Shown: positions 7,113 to 16,383, counted from the stretch's first letter. The stretch: 42,386 nucleotides of DNA from a virus (IMGVR_UViG_3300011126_000059:1-42386), one strand, 5' to 3'. Notes: a model not told the origin generated them from the letters alone. Program-made: numbers and translations.

Positions 7113-7709
7113 GCCTTGCAAAGTTTGCATGTAGCGGCTGTTCCTTTTGGGCCTTCGGGCGACCATCGGGCCGCAACCACGGAACGCAACAGCGGGCCGG
7201 TTTGAAAGTTATGCCGAAAGGCAACGAGAAGGCCCAAGCCCCTTAGACACCGTATGGGCCTAGACCGGGAATGCAGCGGCACTCGGGGCGGAATACCGGC
7301 ATTCATTCGCTATCGCCCTAGAGCGACGGCAAACAGTTGGGCGATGTCTCACAGAGGCTTGCAGCAGCGGTTGGATAGCACATCCCTTCGCCCATTCAAT
7401 CAGGACGGCGGCAAACGCCAGCAATGAACAGGAAGCGCGGGATAGGCTCCGCTGAGATTGCCTCACTGCCCATTAAGCCACTTGGGCGTCCTGACACTCA
7501 AGAGCCATAAGGCTCAAACAGATGAGACTGTGCCAGAACTGAATTTGGTAAATGGTCCCCAGCCGAAGAACCTTTCAGGAGGGCGCTGGGCGAAGCAGCA
7601 TGTAGCGGCCTGCCAGTCTCTAATCTCTTGCCCGCCACCCTGACACACACAGAAGCCCTCGTAGCTCAATAGCAGGTGATGGCGGGCAGACTCATGCACG
7701 AGGTACGCG
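7113..7709 (+). other. About 600-base gene-free leader of the late region
   Basis: No convincing gene is seen; the short frames present lack good ribosome binding sites or family resemblance. The stretch has several perfect hairpins: a 7-bp stem AGGCCCA/TGGGCCT at 7230-7261, a 5-bp stem GAGCC-ATAA-GGCTC at 7502-7515, and the start-site hairpin at 7657-7703. A 12-base direct repeat GCATGTAGCGGC occurs at 7127-7138 and 7598-7609. It is probably an untranslated leader and could hold antitermination sites, a packaging site or a small RNA; none can be assigned. Confidence 0.5.
7657..7703 (+). promoter_or_regulatory. Hairpin that can mask a ribosome binding site
   Basis: CCTCGT at 7657-7662 is fully complementary to ACGAGG at 7698-7703. 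The latter contains GAGG, the ribosome binding site of the gene starting at ATG 7710. Pairing would hide the site, so translation could depend on refolding. The 5' part (TCGTAGCTCAATAGCAG) also looks like a tRNA D-arm, but no tRNA can be completed. Confidence 0.35.
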
Positions 7710-7901
7710 ATGTCCCGTCCTGACCGTGACGAACTAAGCGCCCTCAATGAAGCAGTAGAGCAGGCCACATTTGCTCACTGGCATTCCCGCAATCTCCTCA
7801 TGCTCGAAGCGGTCATCTCCGCAATGCTCGACGTTCACGACCCTGAAGGCGTTGCGGCCATTCTCCGTAACCATGCCGACCAGCTAGAGGCGTATGGATA
7901 A
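7710..7901 (+). CDS. Small hypothetical protein before the terminase genes
   Basis: 63 aa, helical ([30 protein letters not shown], then [16 protein letters not shown]). No family is recognised. GAGG lies 6 bases upstream of ATG 7710. It is the first gene of the late block, 29 bases before the terminase small subunit. Confidence 0.65.
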   Translation: MSRPDRDELSALNEAVEQATFAHWHSRNLLMLEAVISAMLDVHDPEGVAAILRNHADQLEAYG

Positions 7902-7930
7902 TCCCGCACCAACCGCAAGGAGTGCAAACC

Positions 7931-8404
7931 ATGGCGGCACCGGCTGGCAACAAATTCTGGGAGCTTCGTTCGTCGCATGGCCGCAAGCCAACCTTCGCGA
8001 ACGCTGACGATCTGTGGTCAGCAGCATGCGAGTATTTCGAGTGGGTAGAGTCCAACCCGTTATGGGAAGACAAAGTGACCAGCTACCAGGGCGTCAACGT
8101 CCATGAGCCAGTCGCCAAGATGCGCGCAATGACAATCATGGGCCTTTGCATCTTTCTAGATATCAGCCAGCAGGCTTGGTCCGAGTACAAGAAGCGAGAA
8201 GGTTTTGGTGAAGTCACATCGCGAATTGATGATGTGATCCGCGATCAGAAGTTCGCCGGAGCCGCTGCTGACCTGCTCAACGCCAACATTATCGCCCGCG
8301 ACCTTGGGCTGGTCGACAAGGCCCAGAGCGACTACACCAACAGCGACGGCTCTTTCGCGGCAATGATTATGGCGGCAGTTGATGGCAGAACCCGCACTAA
8401 ATGA
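7931..8404 (+). CDS. terS: Terminase small subunit
   Basis: 157 aa. It resembles P22 gp3-type DNA-packaging proteins: an N-terminal segment ([32 protein letters not shown]) followed by a central helix region ([24 protein letters not shown]) and [20 protein letters not shown], the usual end of the family. The small subunit recognises the packaging start site on phage DNA and delivers it to the large subunit. ATG 7931 has AAGGAG upstream. The end overlaps the large-subunit gene by 23 bases, as often seen. Confidence 0.85.
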   Translation: MAAPAGNKFWELRSSHGRKPTFANADDLWSAACEYFEWVESNPLWEDKVTSYQGVNVHEPVAKMRAMTIMGLCIFLDISQQAWSEYKKREGFGEVTSRIDDVIRDQKFAGAAADLLNANIIARDLGLVDKAQSDYTNSDGSFAAMIMAAVDGRTRTK

Positions 8405-9881
8405 AGCCGTCGAGCTTTTCAGCGACAGGCGCTGGAGGCTCAATAACCTTTACTACATCGAGGACAAGCACGGGAACGTCGTCAAGTTCAATCTGAACCT
8501 TGCGCAAAGCCGCCTGCTCGATGAACTGCACGACCTGAACATTATACTCAAGGCCCGGCAGATGGGCTTCAGCACATTCATCCTGATCCTGGCGCTCGAT
8601 TGCTGCATCTTCAATAGCCACTTCGACGCCGGTCTGATCGCTGACACGCTGGATAATGCCAAGGGCCTGCTTGCCCGCGTCAAGTTCGCCTATGAGCGGC
8701 TGCCGGAGGATATCAGGCAGGTCGTCACGATCAAGACGGACAACGCGCAGCAGATCGAGTTCTCGAACAACAGTTCCGTTGAGGTCGGCGTTTCGCTCCG
8801 GTCGAGCACCAAGAACTTTCTACATATATCCGAATACGGCAAGATCTGCGCCAAGGCCCCCGACAAGGCCAAGGAGATCAAGTCCGGCGCGCTGAACACG
8901 CTGGCGAAGGGTCAGCTAGGGTTCATCGAGAGCACTGCGGAAGGGCGTGGTGGCGACTTCTACGACAAGACGCAGCAGGCGCAGCAGATTGCCGACATGG
9001 GCCGCGATCCGCACGAGATGGAATGGAAGTTTCATTTCTTCCCGTGGTGGCAGGACCCGAACTACACGATTGAAGACGGTCCGGCGCTCACAAAGGACAA
9101 TATCGACTATTTCGCCGAGCTTGAGGCCGAGCACGGCATTACGCTCACTGTTGGCCAAAAGGCTTGGTACGCGGCCAAGGCCAAAGAGCAGGGCGACGAC
9201 ATGTGGAAGGAATACCCCTCCACTCCCGATGAGGCATTCAAGGCCGCTAAGGACGGGGCTTTCTTCGCCAAGGAAATTCGCAACCTTCGCCAGCTCAAGC
9301 GCGTTGGGCCACACGCACACGACCCGGCGCTCCCGGTCAATACATTCTGGGATTGGGGCTTGAACGACGCGACGACGATCTGGCTTCACCAGCAGGTGGC
9401 GGGGCGCAATCGTTTCGTCGGCTTCTACCAGAACAGCGGCGAAGGCCCTGCACACTACGCGGATTGGCTGGACAAGTGGAGATCGGTTCGCTCTGCAAGG
9501 TACGGCACCCACTACGCCCCGCATGATTTTGACACTCGCCGCCCTGGCACACACGGCGAGATTATCACGCTCAAGAGCATCTTCCGCAGCCTTGGTTACG
9601 ACATGCGCGTTGTGGCCCGTTGCGACGACAAGATGACGAGCATTCAGAACGCAAGAACGAAGCTGCCCAACTGCGAGTTTGACGAGATCGAATGCGCACA
9701 AGGCTTGCTTCACCTCGAAAGCTACGCCCGCGACTGGGATGACAAGTACAGCGTGTGGAAATCCTCCCCGCGCCATGACGAGCACTCCCACCCAGCAGAT
9801 GGATTCATGACGTTCGCCGATGGCTACGCTCCCGAGACGCCAAGCGACAACGTGAAGTTTATCCCCCGAAAGGTCATTTGA
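8382..9881 (+). CDS. terL: Terminase large subunit (ATPase-nuclease)
   Basis: 499 aa. Motor that pumps DNA into the prohead and cuts it. The Walker A-like motif is KARQMGFST at residues about 57-65, the variant seen in P22-like terminases. LHISEYGK fits the Walker B region, and GFIESTAEG the coupling motif. The C-terminal nuclease half shows [24 protein letters not shown] and HSHPADGF with the expected acidic residues. ATG 8382 is chosen; a TTG directly precedes it. The stop overlaps the portal start as TGATG. Confidence 0.93.
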   Translation: MAEPALNEAVELFSDRRWRLNNLYYIEDKHGNVVKFNLNLAQSRLLDELHDLNIILKARQMGFSTFILILALDCCIFNSHFDAGLIADTLDNAKGLLARVKFAYERLPEDIRQVVTIKTDNAQQIEFSNNSSVEVGVSLRSSTKNFLHISEYGKICAKAPDKAKEIKSGALNTLAKGQLGFIESTAEGRGGDFYDKTQQAQQIADMGRDPHEMEWKFHFFPWWQDPNYTIEDGPALTKDNIDYFAELEAEHGITLTVGQKAWYAAKAKEQGDDMWKEYPSTPDEAFKAAKDGAFFAKEIRNLRQLKRVGPHAHDPALPVNTFWDWGLNDATTIWLHQQVAGRNRFVGFYQNSGEGPAHYADWLDKWRSVRSARYGTHYAPHDFDTRRPGTHGEIITLKSIFRSLGYDMRVVARCDDKMTSIQNARTKLPNCEFDEIECAQGLLHLESYARDWDDKYSVWKSSPRHDEHSHPADGFMTFADGYAPETPSDNVKFIPRKVI

Positions 9882-12034
9882 TGATTGATCGCGAAAAAAT
9901 ACCGATGATCGCGTCAATGGTCCGCGAGTGCGAGGATTACCGTGAGGCGCTGTCTACGGACCGCACCCGCGCCGTGGAATACTATGACGGCATCATGAAG
10001 GACACGCCCGCCGACCAGGGGCGCTCTTCTGTTGTCTCCCGTGATGTGCGCTCGACCATCAAGGACGTTCTCCCGTCGATCCTGCGCACCATTCTCGGCA
10101 ATGACGAGGTGGTTGAATACCAGCCGGTAGGCGAGGGCGACGAGGAAAAGGCAGAGCAGGCATCGGACTACATCAATTACGTGGTGTTCCCTGAGAGCGG
10201 TGGGCCTGATGCAGTCCACGACGCTGTGCACGACGCGTTGCGTCTGCGCAATGGTATCCTTGAATGGCGCTACGAGGAAAAGGCGGATGTCAAGGTTTCG
10301 TCTCACACCGGCATTCCAGAGATGGCGCTGGCCGAGCTTGTTTCCGACGCTGATGTTGAGGTCCTTGAGCAGGAAATGCGCGAAGAAGTGATCGAGACGC
10401 CGGAAGGGCAAATGCCTGTCCCGGTCTATGACCTCAAGATCCGCCGCAAGATCGTCAATCGTCAGGCAAAGCTTGAGTGCGTCCCGCTTGAGGAGTTCCT
10501 GATCCATCCCGACGCGGTTGACGTGATCAACGCGCCTGTCGTGGGCCGTGCGCGCGAACTGACACGTTCCGACCTCGTTGCCATGGGCTATGACAAGGAT
10601 ATCGTTGACGGCCTGCCGACTGGAGATGCTGACCTCGACGCGGAACATGAGGAAACCACCCGGCGCGGCAAGGACTGGATTGACGAGGACGGGGAAGAAG
10701 ACCCCGCGATGAAGCCGGTCATGTACTACGAGATTTACGCCCGCGTCGATCTGGACGGAGACGGCATTGCCGAGCTTCGCAAGTTCTGCTTTGGCGGCAA
10801 GGTCAGCGCAGACGGCCTGTTGAACGATGAGGAGGCGGACGAGGCCCCTTATGCGATTATCCGCTGCGAGCGCAAGCCGCACCAGTGGGAAGGCGTCTCT
10901 GTCTCGGATGACGTGTTCGACATCCAGCGCATCAAGACGGTGCTTCTGAGGGCCACGCTGGATAACATCTACTGGCAGAACAACCCGCAGCCAGTGATTC
11001 AAGAAGGCACCATCACAGACATGAGTGCGGTGCTTAACCCAGAGTTTGGCAAGCCCATCAAGGTAAAGGCCGGGTTCTCGGCCAAAGACGCCTATTCGAT
11101 CCAGACTGTGCCGTTCGTGGCAGACCAGTCGTTCGGCATGCTCGAATATCTCGATCAGGAAAAGAGCAACCGGACCGGCATTTCCGACGCCTCAAGCGGT
11201 ATGGCGCAGGATGCACTTCAAAACATGACGGCCAAGGCGTCGGCCATGATCGAGGCTTCTGGTATAGGCCAGACGGAGCAGATCGTCCGCACCATTGCCA
11301 ACGACCTCAAGGCAGCGTTTCGCGGGCTTCTAAGGCTTATCATTCGCCACCAGGACGCACCGCGCACGGTTCGCCTGCGTGATGAGTGGGTGGCCTTCGA
11401 TCCGCGTGACTGGAATGCGGGAATGGACTGCACGGTCAACACCGGTCTCGGCGCGGGCACCCGCGAACGCGACATGATGATGATGCAGCAGGTTATCGGG
11501 GTGCAGGAAAAGCTGCTTGCCGGGTTTGGTCCTGACAATCCGTTTGTGAAGCCGGGCAACGTCTACAACGCTATTGCAAAGCTGATGGAATCGGCAGGGC
11601 TGAGAACACCTTCGCTGTATGTGACCGAGCCCGACGAGCAGGAAGTCGAGCAGAAGCTTGAAGCCATGCGCAACCGGCCTAATCCAGAGCAAATGAAGCT
11701 TGAGGGCCAGATGGCGCTTGAAAAAGCCAAGATGGAAGCTTCGACGCAAAAGGAACGCGCACAGATGGAGGCGGACCTTAACGTCAAGCAGGCTGAAATC
11801 GCAGCCACCACGCAAGCACAATCCGAGAAGCTACAGGCCGACGCGCTGCGTGAAGAGCAGAAGGCGGCCCTTGAACGTGAGAAGATGGCCCTTGAGCGCG
11901 ATCTGAAGGTCATGGAGTTCGATTTCAAGCGCGAGATCGAGCGCATGAAGCTTGAGAACGACCTGATGAAGGCTTCGGCGGCTGAGTTCTCGCGGTCGAT
12001 GGCCAAGGAACAGCCGAGTGAGGCTGCACAGTGA
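9881..12034 (+). CDS. Portal protein
   Basis: 717 aa, the usual size of podoviral portals. The portal is the dodecameric ring at one capsid corner through which DNA enters and leaves. The N-terminal part (REKIPMIASMVRECEDYREAL...RAVEYYDG, then SSVVSRDVRSTIKDVLPSILRTI) is typical of P22- and SU10-type portals. The region around residues 410-500 (TGISDASSGM, MTAKASAMIEASG) belongs to the crown and stem. Residues about 590-700 are a long, charged coiled coil rich in Lys, Glu and Ala, a possible barrel. It follows terL directly. Confidence 0.9.
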   Translation: MIDREKIPMIASMVRECEDYREALSTDRTRAVEYYDGIMKDTPADQGRSSVVSRDVRSTIKDVLPSILRTILGNDEVVEYQPVGEGDEEKAEQASDYINYVVFPESGGPDAVHDAVHDALRLRNGILEWRYEEKADVKVSSHTGIPEMALAELVSDADVEVLEQEMREEVIETPEGQMPVPVYDLKIRRKIVNRQAKLECVPLEEFLIHPDAVDVINAPVVGRARELTRSDLVAMGYDKDIVDGLPTGDADLDAEHEETTRRGKDWIDEDGEEDPAMKPVMYYEIYARVDLDGDGIAELRKFCFGGKVSADGLLNDEEADEAPYAIIRCERKPHQWEGVSVSDDVFDIQRIKTVLLRATLDNIYWQNNPQPVIQEGTITDMSAVLNPEFGKPIKVKAGFSAKDAYSIQTVPFVADQSFGMLEYLDQEKSNRTGISDASSGMAQDALQNMTAKASAMIEASGIGQTEQIVRTIANDLKAAFRGLLRLIIRHQDAPRTVRLRDEWVAFDPRDWNAGMDCTVNTGLGAGTRERDMMMMQQVIGVQEKLLAGFGPDNPFVKPGNVYNAIAKLMESAGLRTPSLYVTEPDEQEVEQKLEAMRNRPNPEQMKLEGQMALEKAKMEASTQKERAQMEADLNVKQAEIAATTQAQSEKLQADALREEQKAALEREKMALERDLKVMEFDFKREIERMKLENDLMKASAAEFSRSMAKEQPSEAAQ

Positions 12035-12264
12035 CCCCATCCGAACGCAGGGCGGCAGCGCAGCAGATCACTGCAAGCCCGCTCTACACCGAAATCATGG
12101 CGCAACTGGAAGCCGACGCGATCGATCGCGGGGTTTATGCGCCAATCACAGATAACGATATGCGCCAAGCGGCCATGGCCGAAGTCCGCGCAATTCGAGC
12201 TTTCCGGCAGAACCTTGAGGCATTGCTTCAAGACACTCCAGCCGCGAAAGGCGCTCCTGCATAA
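12031..12264 (+). CDS. Small protein between portal and scaffold
   Basis: 77 aa, mainly helical (TPSERRAAAQQITASPLYTEIMAQLEADAIDRG, then MAEVRAIRAFRQNLEALLQD). GTG 12031 overlaps the portal stop. Proteins of this size and position are common in podoviral packaging cassettes and of unknown role. No catalytic motif is seen. Confidence 0.75.
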   Translation: MTPSERRAAAQQITASPLYTEIMAQLEADAIDRGVYAPITDNDMRQAAMAEVRAIRAFRQNLEALLQDTPAAKGAPA

Positions 12265-12295
12265 GCCGGGCGCTTACCTAGCCTAAGAGGCATTC

Positions 12296-13294
12296 ATGAC
12301 TATCAGCGAAAACGATACCCTGCCGGTTGGCGGGACCGAGAACGCGACCCCCTCAGACAACGACACCTCCAACGACTGGGATTATTACGACCCTGATGAA
12401 GATCAGGACACCGCTGATGCTCCCAAGAGTGAAGAGACCGAACGTGAGGACGACAACGGCCCGGGTGAGGCCGAATCCGCAGAGGATGATGACGAGGAAA
12501 CGGACGATCAGGACACCGAAGAAACCGATGATGAATCGGAAGAAGACGACCCTGACGAGACCGAAGCCAAGACCATCACCGACGACGTAAAGATCACCAT
12601 CGAAGGCCATGGCGAGCTTCCGCTCTCCGAGGTCAAGAAGGGGTATCTCCGTCAGGCGGATTATTCGCGCAAGACACTCGAAACGGCTGAAAAGGCCAAG
12701 ACGGTGACTGCGCAAGCCGAACGTGTCGCACAGACTGTTGACGCCTTCGCATCTTTCCTTGCGGACCAGATCCCGCCCGAACCGCCGCACACGCTGGCCA
12801 TGACTGACCATCAGGCATACGTCACCCAAAAGGCGATGCACGATTCAGCCATGCAGCAGGTCAACGCTTTGCTCCAGATGGGGGCCGAGCCGAAGGCGGT
12901 TACTCAATCCATGTCGGATGAGGACAGGCAGAAAAAGCTGGCCGAAGAGAATGAAAGGCTTGTTTCCGCCTTCCCTGAGACTGCGGTCCCGGAGAAGCGG
13001 CAGAAGTTCTTTCAGCAGGCAATCGATGCAGCCCAAGCAGTTGGGTTTTCTGACGCCGAATCCAAAGGACATACCGATCATCGCATCTATGCGCTTGCGT
13101 ATTGGGCGAAGAAAGGCATGGCGGCGGAAGAGGCCAGAAAGGCAGCTAAGGCCAAGGTTGCGAAAGCACCACCGGCAGCACCATCCAAACGCCAGAAAGG
13201 CCCGGATGGGAACGCCAAGAACAACAGAGAAGCGATGCGGCGGTTGTCAAAGTCCGGATCGATCCAGGACGCGCTCCAGGTCGATTGGGAATAA
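12296..13294 (+). CDS. Capsid scaffolding protein
   Basis: 332 aa. The first 90 residues are extremely acidic (long runs of Glu and Asp, such as ESAEDDDEETDDQDTEETDD). The middle holds a helical stretch (ADYSRKTLETAEKAKTVTAQAERV), and the C-terminus is basic (AKAKVAKAPPAAPSKRQKG). An acidic front, a coiled centre and a basic tail placed just before the major capsid gene are typical of scaffolds that guide capsid assembly and then leave. There is no protease domain. ATG 12296 follows AAGAGG. Confidence 0.8.
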   Translation: MTISENDTLPVGGTENATPSDNDTSNDWDYYDPDEDQDTADAPKSEETEREDDNGPGEAESAEDDDEETDDQDTEETDDESEEDDPDETEAKTITDDVKITIEGHGELPLSEVKKGYLRQADYSRKTLETAEKAKTVTAQAERVAQTVDAFASFLADQIPPEPPHTLAMTDHQAYVTQKAMHDSAMQQVNALLQMGAEPKAVTQSMSDEDRQKKLAEENERLVSAFPETAVPEKRQKFFQQAIDAAQAVGFSDAESKGHTDHRIYALAYWAKKGMAAEEARKAAKAKVAKAPPAAPSKRQKGPDGNAKNNREAMRRLSKSGSIQDALQVDWE

Positions 13295-13317
13295 CCCCCA
13301 CAATCGAGGAATAAACA

Positions 13318-14301
13318 ATGTCTGTTGTAACAAACACACTGACCAGCCCAAATGCGGTTGGCAATCGGGAAGAGCTTTCCGATGTCGTGGATCGGGTCGC
13401 CCGCGAGGACACCCCGATCTACAGCCTGATCGGAACCACGTCTTTCTCCACCACTCACCCCGAGTGGGAAACGGAAGACCTCAACGCCCCTGAGGACAAC
13501 GTCCAGACTGAAGGTGATGACTACACCTTCTCGGCTGCGTCTGCACCTGAGCGCGTGGGCAACTACACCCAGATCATGCGCAAGTCCGGCATCGTGTCGG
13601 GCACTCAGGAAGCCATGAATCAGGCTGGCGACAACCAGAAGGTCAAGCACCAGAAGCTGCTTCGCGGCATCGAGCTTCGCAAGGACGTGGAATTCTCCAT
13701 TGTCACCGCGAACGCATCCGTTGCCGGGGCCACCCGCAAGTCCGGTTCGCTTTCGACCTGGATCACCTCCAACGTCAGCCGCGCCGGTTCCAACGGTGGA
13801 TTCAACTCGTCCACCGGGTTGACCGTCGCTCCGACCAACGGCAGCCAGCGGGCCTTTACCAAGGTCATTATGGATGACGTTGCACAGCAGGGTTCGACTG
13901 CCGGCGCGAAATACACGCATCTCGTTGTCTCGCCCTACGTCAAGAGCGTGTTCGTCACGTTCATGTCGGACAGCAACGTGGCCTCCTTCCGCTACTCGGC
14001 ATCCAACGGCAAGGGCAACTCCATTGTCGCCAATGCGGACATCTATGAAGGCCCGTTCGGCAAGCTTACCGTTATGCCGAACACCGTCATGACCACGTCG
14101 GGCACCGCCCGCAATGCGTTCTTTGTCGATCCGAGCAAGGCCCAGTGGGGCTGGTATCGCAAGATCATGGAAGACAAGGACATCGCCAAGACCGGCGACG
14201 CCAAGAAGTTCGTTCTCATCGGTGAGGGCGCGCTGAAAGTCAAAAACGAAAAGGGCCTCGGCGTTGCCGCTGACCTCTTCGGCCTCACCGCCTCCACATA
14301 A
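13318..14301 (+). CDS. Major capsid protein (SU10-like family)
   Basis: 327 aa. The sequence matches the SU10-type major head protein family: the N-terminus (NREELSDVVDRVAREDTPIYSLIG), the conserved FSTTHPEWETEDL with EGDDYTF, YTQIMRKSGIVSGTQEAMNQAG, LRGIELRKDVEF, and the C-terminal LTVMPNTVM, then the lysine-rich end. It forms the HK97-fold shell. The gene is preceded by the scaffold gene and AGGAA before ATG 13318, and followed by a putative decoration gene and a terminator. Confidence 0.92.
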   Translation: MSVVTNTLTSPNAVGNREELSDVVDRVAREDTPIYSLIGTTSFSTTHPEWETEDLNAPEDNVQTEGDDYTFSAASAPERVGNYTQIMRKSGIVSGTQEAMNQAGDNQKVKHQKLLRGIELRKDVEFSIVTANASVAGATRKSGSLSTWITSNVSRAGSNGGFNSSTGLTVAPTNGSQRAFTKVIMDDVAQQGSTAGAKYTHLVVSPYVKSVFVTFMSDSNVASFRYSASNGKGNSIVANADIYEGPFGKLTVMPNTVMTTSGTARNAFFVDPSKAQWGWYRKIMEDKDIAKTGDAKKFVLIGEGALKVKNEKGLGVAADLFGLTAST

Positions 14302-14312
14302 GGACAACTGAC

Positions 14313-14642
14313 ATGAGCACGATTCACTCACTCGGCTCCGGCACTGCTACGGCAACCGGCGGGGCCGCTACTCTGGCCAATCGCTTCGGCGTCATCACGA
14401 CCGAGGCGCTGACCACGGCGCAGAATGCGCTTTACACGCTGACCGTGACCAACACGGCAGTCAAGGCAACCGACATCGCCATGGCTTCCGTGACAGATGG
14501 CACCAACACGCAGGGAACCCCGATGATTGTTCGGGTCACTCCCGGTGCCGGGGCGCTGGTCATTACGGTGGCCAACAAACACGCCTCGGCGGAGGCGCTG
14601 AACGGCACCCTGAAGATCGCTTACGCAGTCTTCGGAGCCTGA
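14313..14642 (+). CDS. Putative head decoration or minor capsid protein
   Basis: 109 aa, low in charge and rich in Thr, Ala and Gly (GSGTATATGGAATLANRFGVITTEALTTA), which suggests an all-beta fold. AAGGA lies 11 bases before ATG 14313. Its place directly after the major capsid gene and before a terminator suggests a protein made in many copies, such as a decoration protein. The assignment rests on position and composition only. Confidence 0.55.
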   Translation: MSTIHSLGSGTATATGGAATLANRFGVITTEALTTAQNALYTLTVTNTAVKATDIAMASVTDGTNTQGTPMIVRVTPGAGALVITVANKHASAEALNGTLKIAYAVFGA

Positions 14643-14649
14643 CAAGACG

Positions 14650-14673
14650 GGGCGGCTTTCGGGTCGCCCTTTT
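14650..14673 (+). terminator. Rho-independent terminator after the capsid genes
   Basis: GGGCGGC at 14650-14656 pairs with GTCGCCC at 14663-14669 (one G-U pair) around a 6-base loop, followed by four T. The genes downstream belong to the same late operon, so it is likely a partial terminator that raises capsid mRNA over tail mRNA. Confidence 0.6.
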
Positions 14674-14697
14674 CCCCACCCACAAGGAAACATCACC

Positions 14698-14859
14698 ATG
14701 GCTGAAAAACTTATCAAGGTTGAAATCGTTCGCGACACCTGGGACGCAGACGGCGTCCGTCACCGGGCCGGCACGATTACCGAAGTTCCCGTGGATGCTG
14801 CAATCGAAGGCATCGAATCCGGCGCGCTGAAGAGCGTCAAAGAGCCAAAGAAGGCCTGA
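14698..14859 (+). CDS. Small head or connector protein (53 aa)
   Basis: ATG 14698 has AAGGAA upstream and the frame runs 53 codons. The product (MAEKLIKVEIVRDTWDADGVRHRAG, ending in KSVKEPKKA) resembles the short proteins found after capsid genes in many phages, where a beta hairpin with DxxGxRxxxG precedes a basic end. It probably has a structural role; that is inference. It ends 2 bases before the next start. Confidence 0.65.
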   Translation: MAEKLIKVEIVRDTWDADGVRHRAGTITEVPVDAAIEGIESGALKSVKEPKKA

Positions 14860-14861
14860 CC

Positions 14862-15191
14862 ATGACTATTCGGGATGGCGACTGGGTGCTGTTTGACCAC
14901 AACTTCCAGACAGGCCGCACCATCTGGATGCTGGAGCAGGACGGCAAGACCACGTTCCGCACGGATTACCCTGTTGACGCCACACTGGCCGAAAACAAGG
15001 CCATGCGTGACAATGCCGACAAGGCGTGGAAGGGCGATTATCACCTGATCGCTTCTGTTCCGCTCAATGTCATGCATGACGAAAAGCTTGGCCTCCTTGA
15101 GGCGACGAAGCAGGGCGACGACAAGTATTTCGCCCGCTGGCTGAACGATCCAGACAACCGCGCATGGCGCACCAAGGACGGGCGGATCTGA
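14862..15191 (+). CDS. Hypothetical late protein (109 aa)
   Basis: Begins MTIRDGDWVLFDHNFQTGRTIWMLEQDGKTTFRTDYPVD, a segment found in small proteins of podoviral head cassettes of rhizobial phages as I recall them. No enzymatic motif. Function unknown. Its stop overlaps the next ATG as TGATG. Confidence 0.7.
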   Translation: MTIRDGDWVLFDHNFQTGRTIWMLEQDGKTTFRTDYPVDATLAENKAMRDNADKAWKGDYHLIASVPLNVMHDEKLGLLEATKQGDDKYFARWLNDPDNRAWRTKDGRI

Positions 15192-15784
15192 TGGCTGTAT
15201 TTGCTGACCAACTGGACTTGCGCACGGCTGTTATCGAGGCTGTAGGCTCCACGTCGATTGTCGATGTGTGGCCGCGCCTGCTGCAATTCGCCGAAAACGA
15301 GATCAACCGCAAGAGCCGGAACCGTCAGCAGATCACGGCTGTTGATCTGACCTTTACGAGCGGTGTGGCGACGCTGCCAGCCGACTTTCTGGAAATGATC
15401 AATCTTTACTACGATGGTTACGGAACCGAAATGGTTCAGGCCCCGCTGTCGACTGTGAAGCAGACCTATAGCAATTACGGGTTTTACGCGATTGACGGGA
15501 CCAGCGTCCTGATCAACGGCTTCACCGGCACCAAGGCGATTGAGTATTACGCCAAGGTTCCGACCATCAGCGCCAGTCTGACAGATACCAATTGGCTACT
15601 TGCCGCTTATCCCGATGTCTACATGGCGACCTGCGCCTTCGAGGGTGCCAAGCACATCAAGAGCGCCGAGCTTGCCGGGATCTATGAGCGCATGGCCGAC
15701 CGCGCCTTTACCGACATGAAGATCGACAGCGACCGCGCCCGGTATTCGCAGGCTGCGGTCCGCGTTGCGGGGTGCACACCATGA
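15191..15784 (+). CDS. Head-tail adaptor protein
   Basis: 197 aa. It matches the phage adaptor type: LRTAVIEAVGSTSIVDVWPRLLQFAENEINRKSRNR at the N-terminus, LPADFLEMINLYYDG in the middle and a helical C-terminus (DVYMATCAFEGAKHIKS, then ERMADRAFTDMK). Adaptors of this type, as in P22 gp4 or SU10, form the ring under the portal to which the tail attaches. The position between head and nozzle genes agrees. Confidence 0.78.
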   Translation: MAVFADQLDLRTAVIEAVGSTSIVDVWPRLLQFAENEINRKSRNRQQITAVDLTFTSGVATLPADFLEMINLYYDGYGTEMVQAPLSTVKQTYSNYGFYAIDGTSVLINGFTGTKAIEYYAKVPTISASLTDTNWLLAAYPDVYMATCAFEGAKHIKSAELAGIYERMADRAFTDMKIDSDRARYSQAAVRVAGCTP

Positions 15785-16383
15785 CGTTGCTGACCATTGC
15801 CGAAGAGGTCGCACTTGATGTCGGGGTTTCTGTTCCGACCATTGTTGCAGCCTCAACGCTGCGGGAGATCCAGGAGCTTTTTTCCTTCATCAACGACGCA
15901 GGCGAGGAAATTGCGCGCCGTGTTGCATGGGGGGATTTGACCGCAGAGGCGACGATTACCGGTGATGGCACGGCAGATCCACAGACGGTCAACGCCAATC
16001 TCTCACGCATTGCCGAGGGCGCATCTGTCTTCACGTCTGGTGGGGCCATTATCCGCCCGCTGACACGCGCCGAATGGACAATGACGGCAGTCGAGGGAAC
16101 GCCACGCTATTACCTGCTTGAGGGCACTGAAATTCGTTTCTGGCCCTATCTGGCGAACGCGGCGACGGCAACAGTGCGCTACCAGACCAAGGCCTGGACC
16201 TCGGCAGGTGGTGTCGCGTTCGCGGCAGACAGCGAAACGGCACTGTTCCCGGAAGATGTGTTGACCAAGGGATCGATTGTCCGCTGGCGCAGGCAGAAGG
16301 GCATGCCGTACCAGGATCAAGAGGCCGAGTATGAGGCCGCGCTGTCGCAGTATGCCGAGTTTGACGACAGGTCGCGCCTGTGA
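15781..16383 (+). CDS. Second connector / tail adaptor protein
   Basis: 200 aa, ATG 15781 overlapping the previous stop. The N-terminus (LTIAEEVALDVGVSVPTIVAASTLREIQELFSFINDAGEEIARRVAW) and the central YLLEGTEIRFWP with a helical end (VLTKGSIVRWRRQKG, then EAEYEAALSQYAEFD) resemble a second type of podoviral connector of similar size. It probably joins the adaptor to the nozzle; this is inferred from gene order. Confidence 0.72.
   Translation: MTLLTIAEEVALDVGVSVPTIVAASTLREIQELFSFINDAGEEIARRVAWGDLTAEATITGDGTADPQTVNANLSRIAEGASVFTSGGAIIRPLTRAEWTMTAVEGTPRYYLLEGTEIRFWPYLANAATATVRYQTKAWTSAGGVAFAADSETALFPEDVLTKGSIVRWRRQKGMPYQDQEAEYEAALSQYAEFDDRSRL

Noticed and set aside
7458-7643. Short rightward frame in the late leader
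   Set aside because: It has no ribosome binding site, an unusual Pro/Ser-rich composition and no family resemblance.
7656-7705. tRNA-like sequence beginning GCCCTCGTAGCTCAATAGCAG
   Set aside because: The acceptor-like arms and a D-arm-like stretch are there, but no anticodon arm of proper length and no T-arm with TTCGA follow, so no tRNA can be folded. Kept only as a hairpin.
9914-11002. Leftward open frame of about 360 codons opposite the portal gene
   Set aside because: It fully overlaps the well-supported portal gene and shows the Arg/His/Val-rich composition of an antisense shadow.
13087-14331. Leftward open frame of about 414 codons opposite scaffold and capsid genes
   Set aside because: It is antisense to the major capsid gene, whose family is clear. 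No start site or recognised domain.
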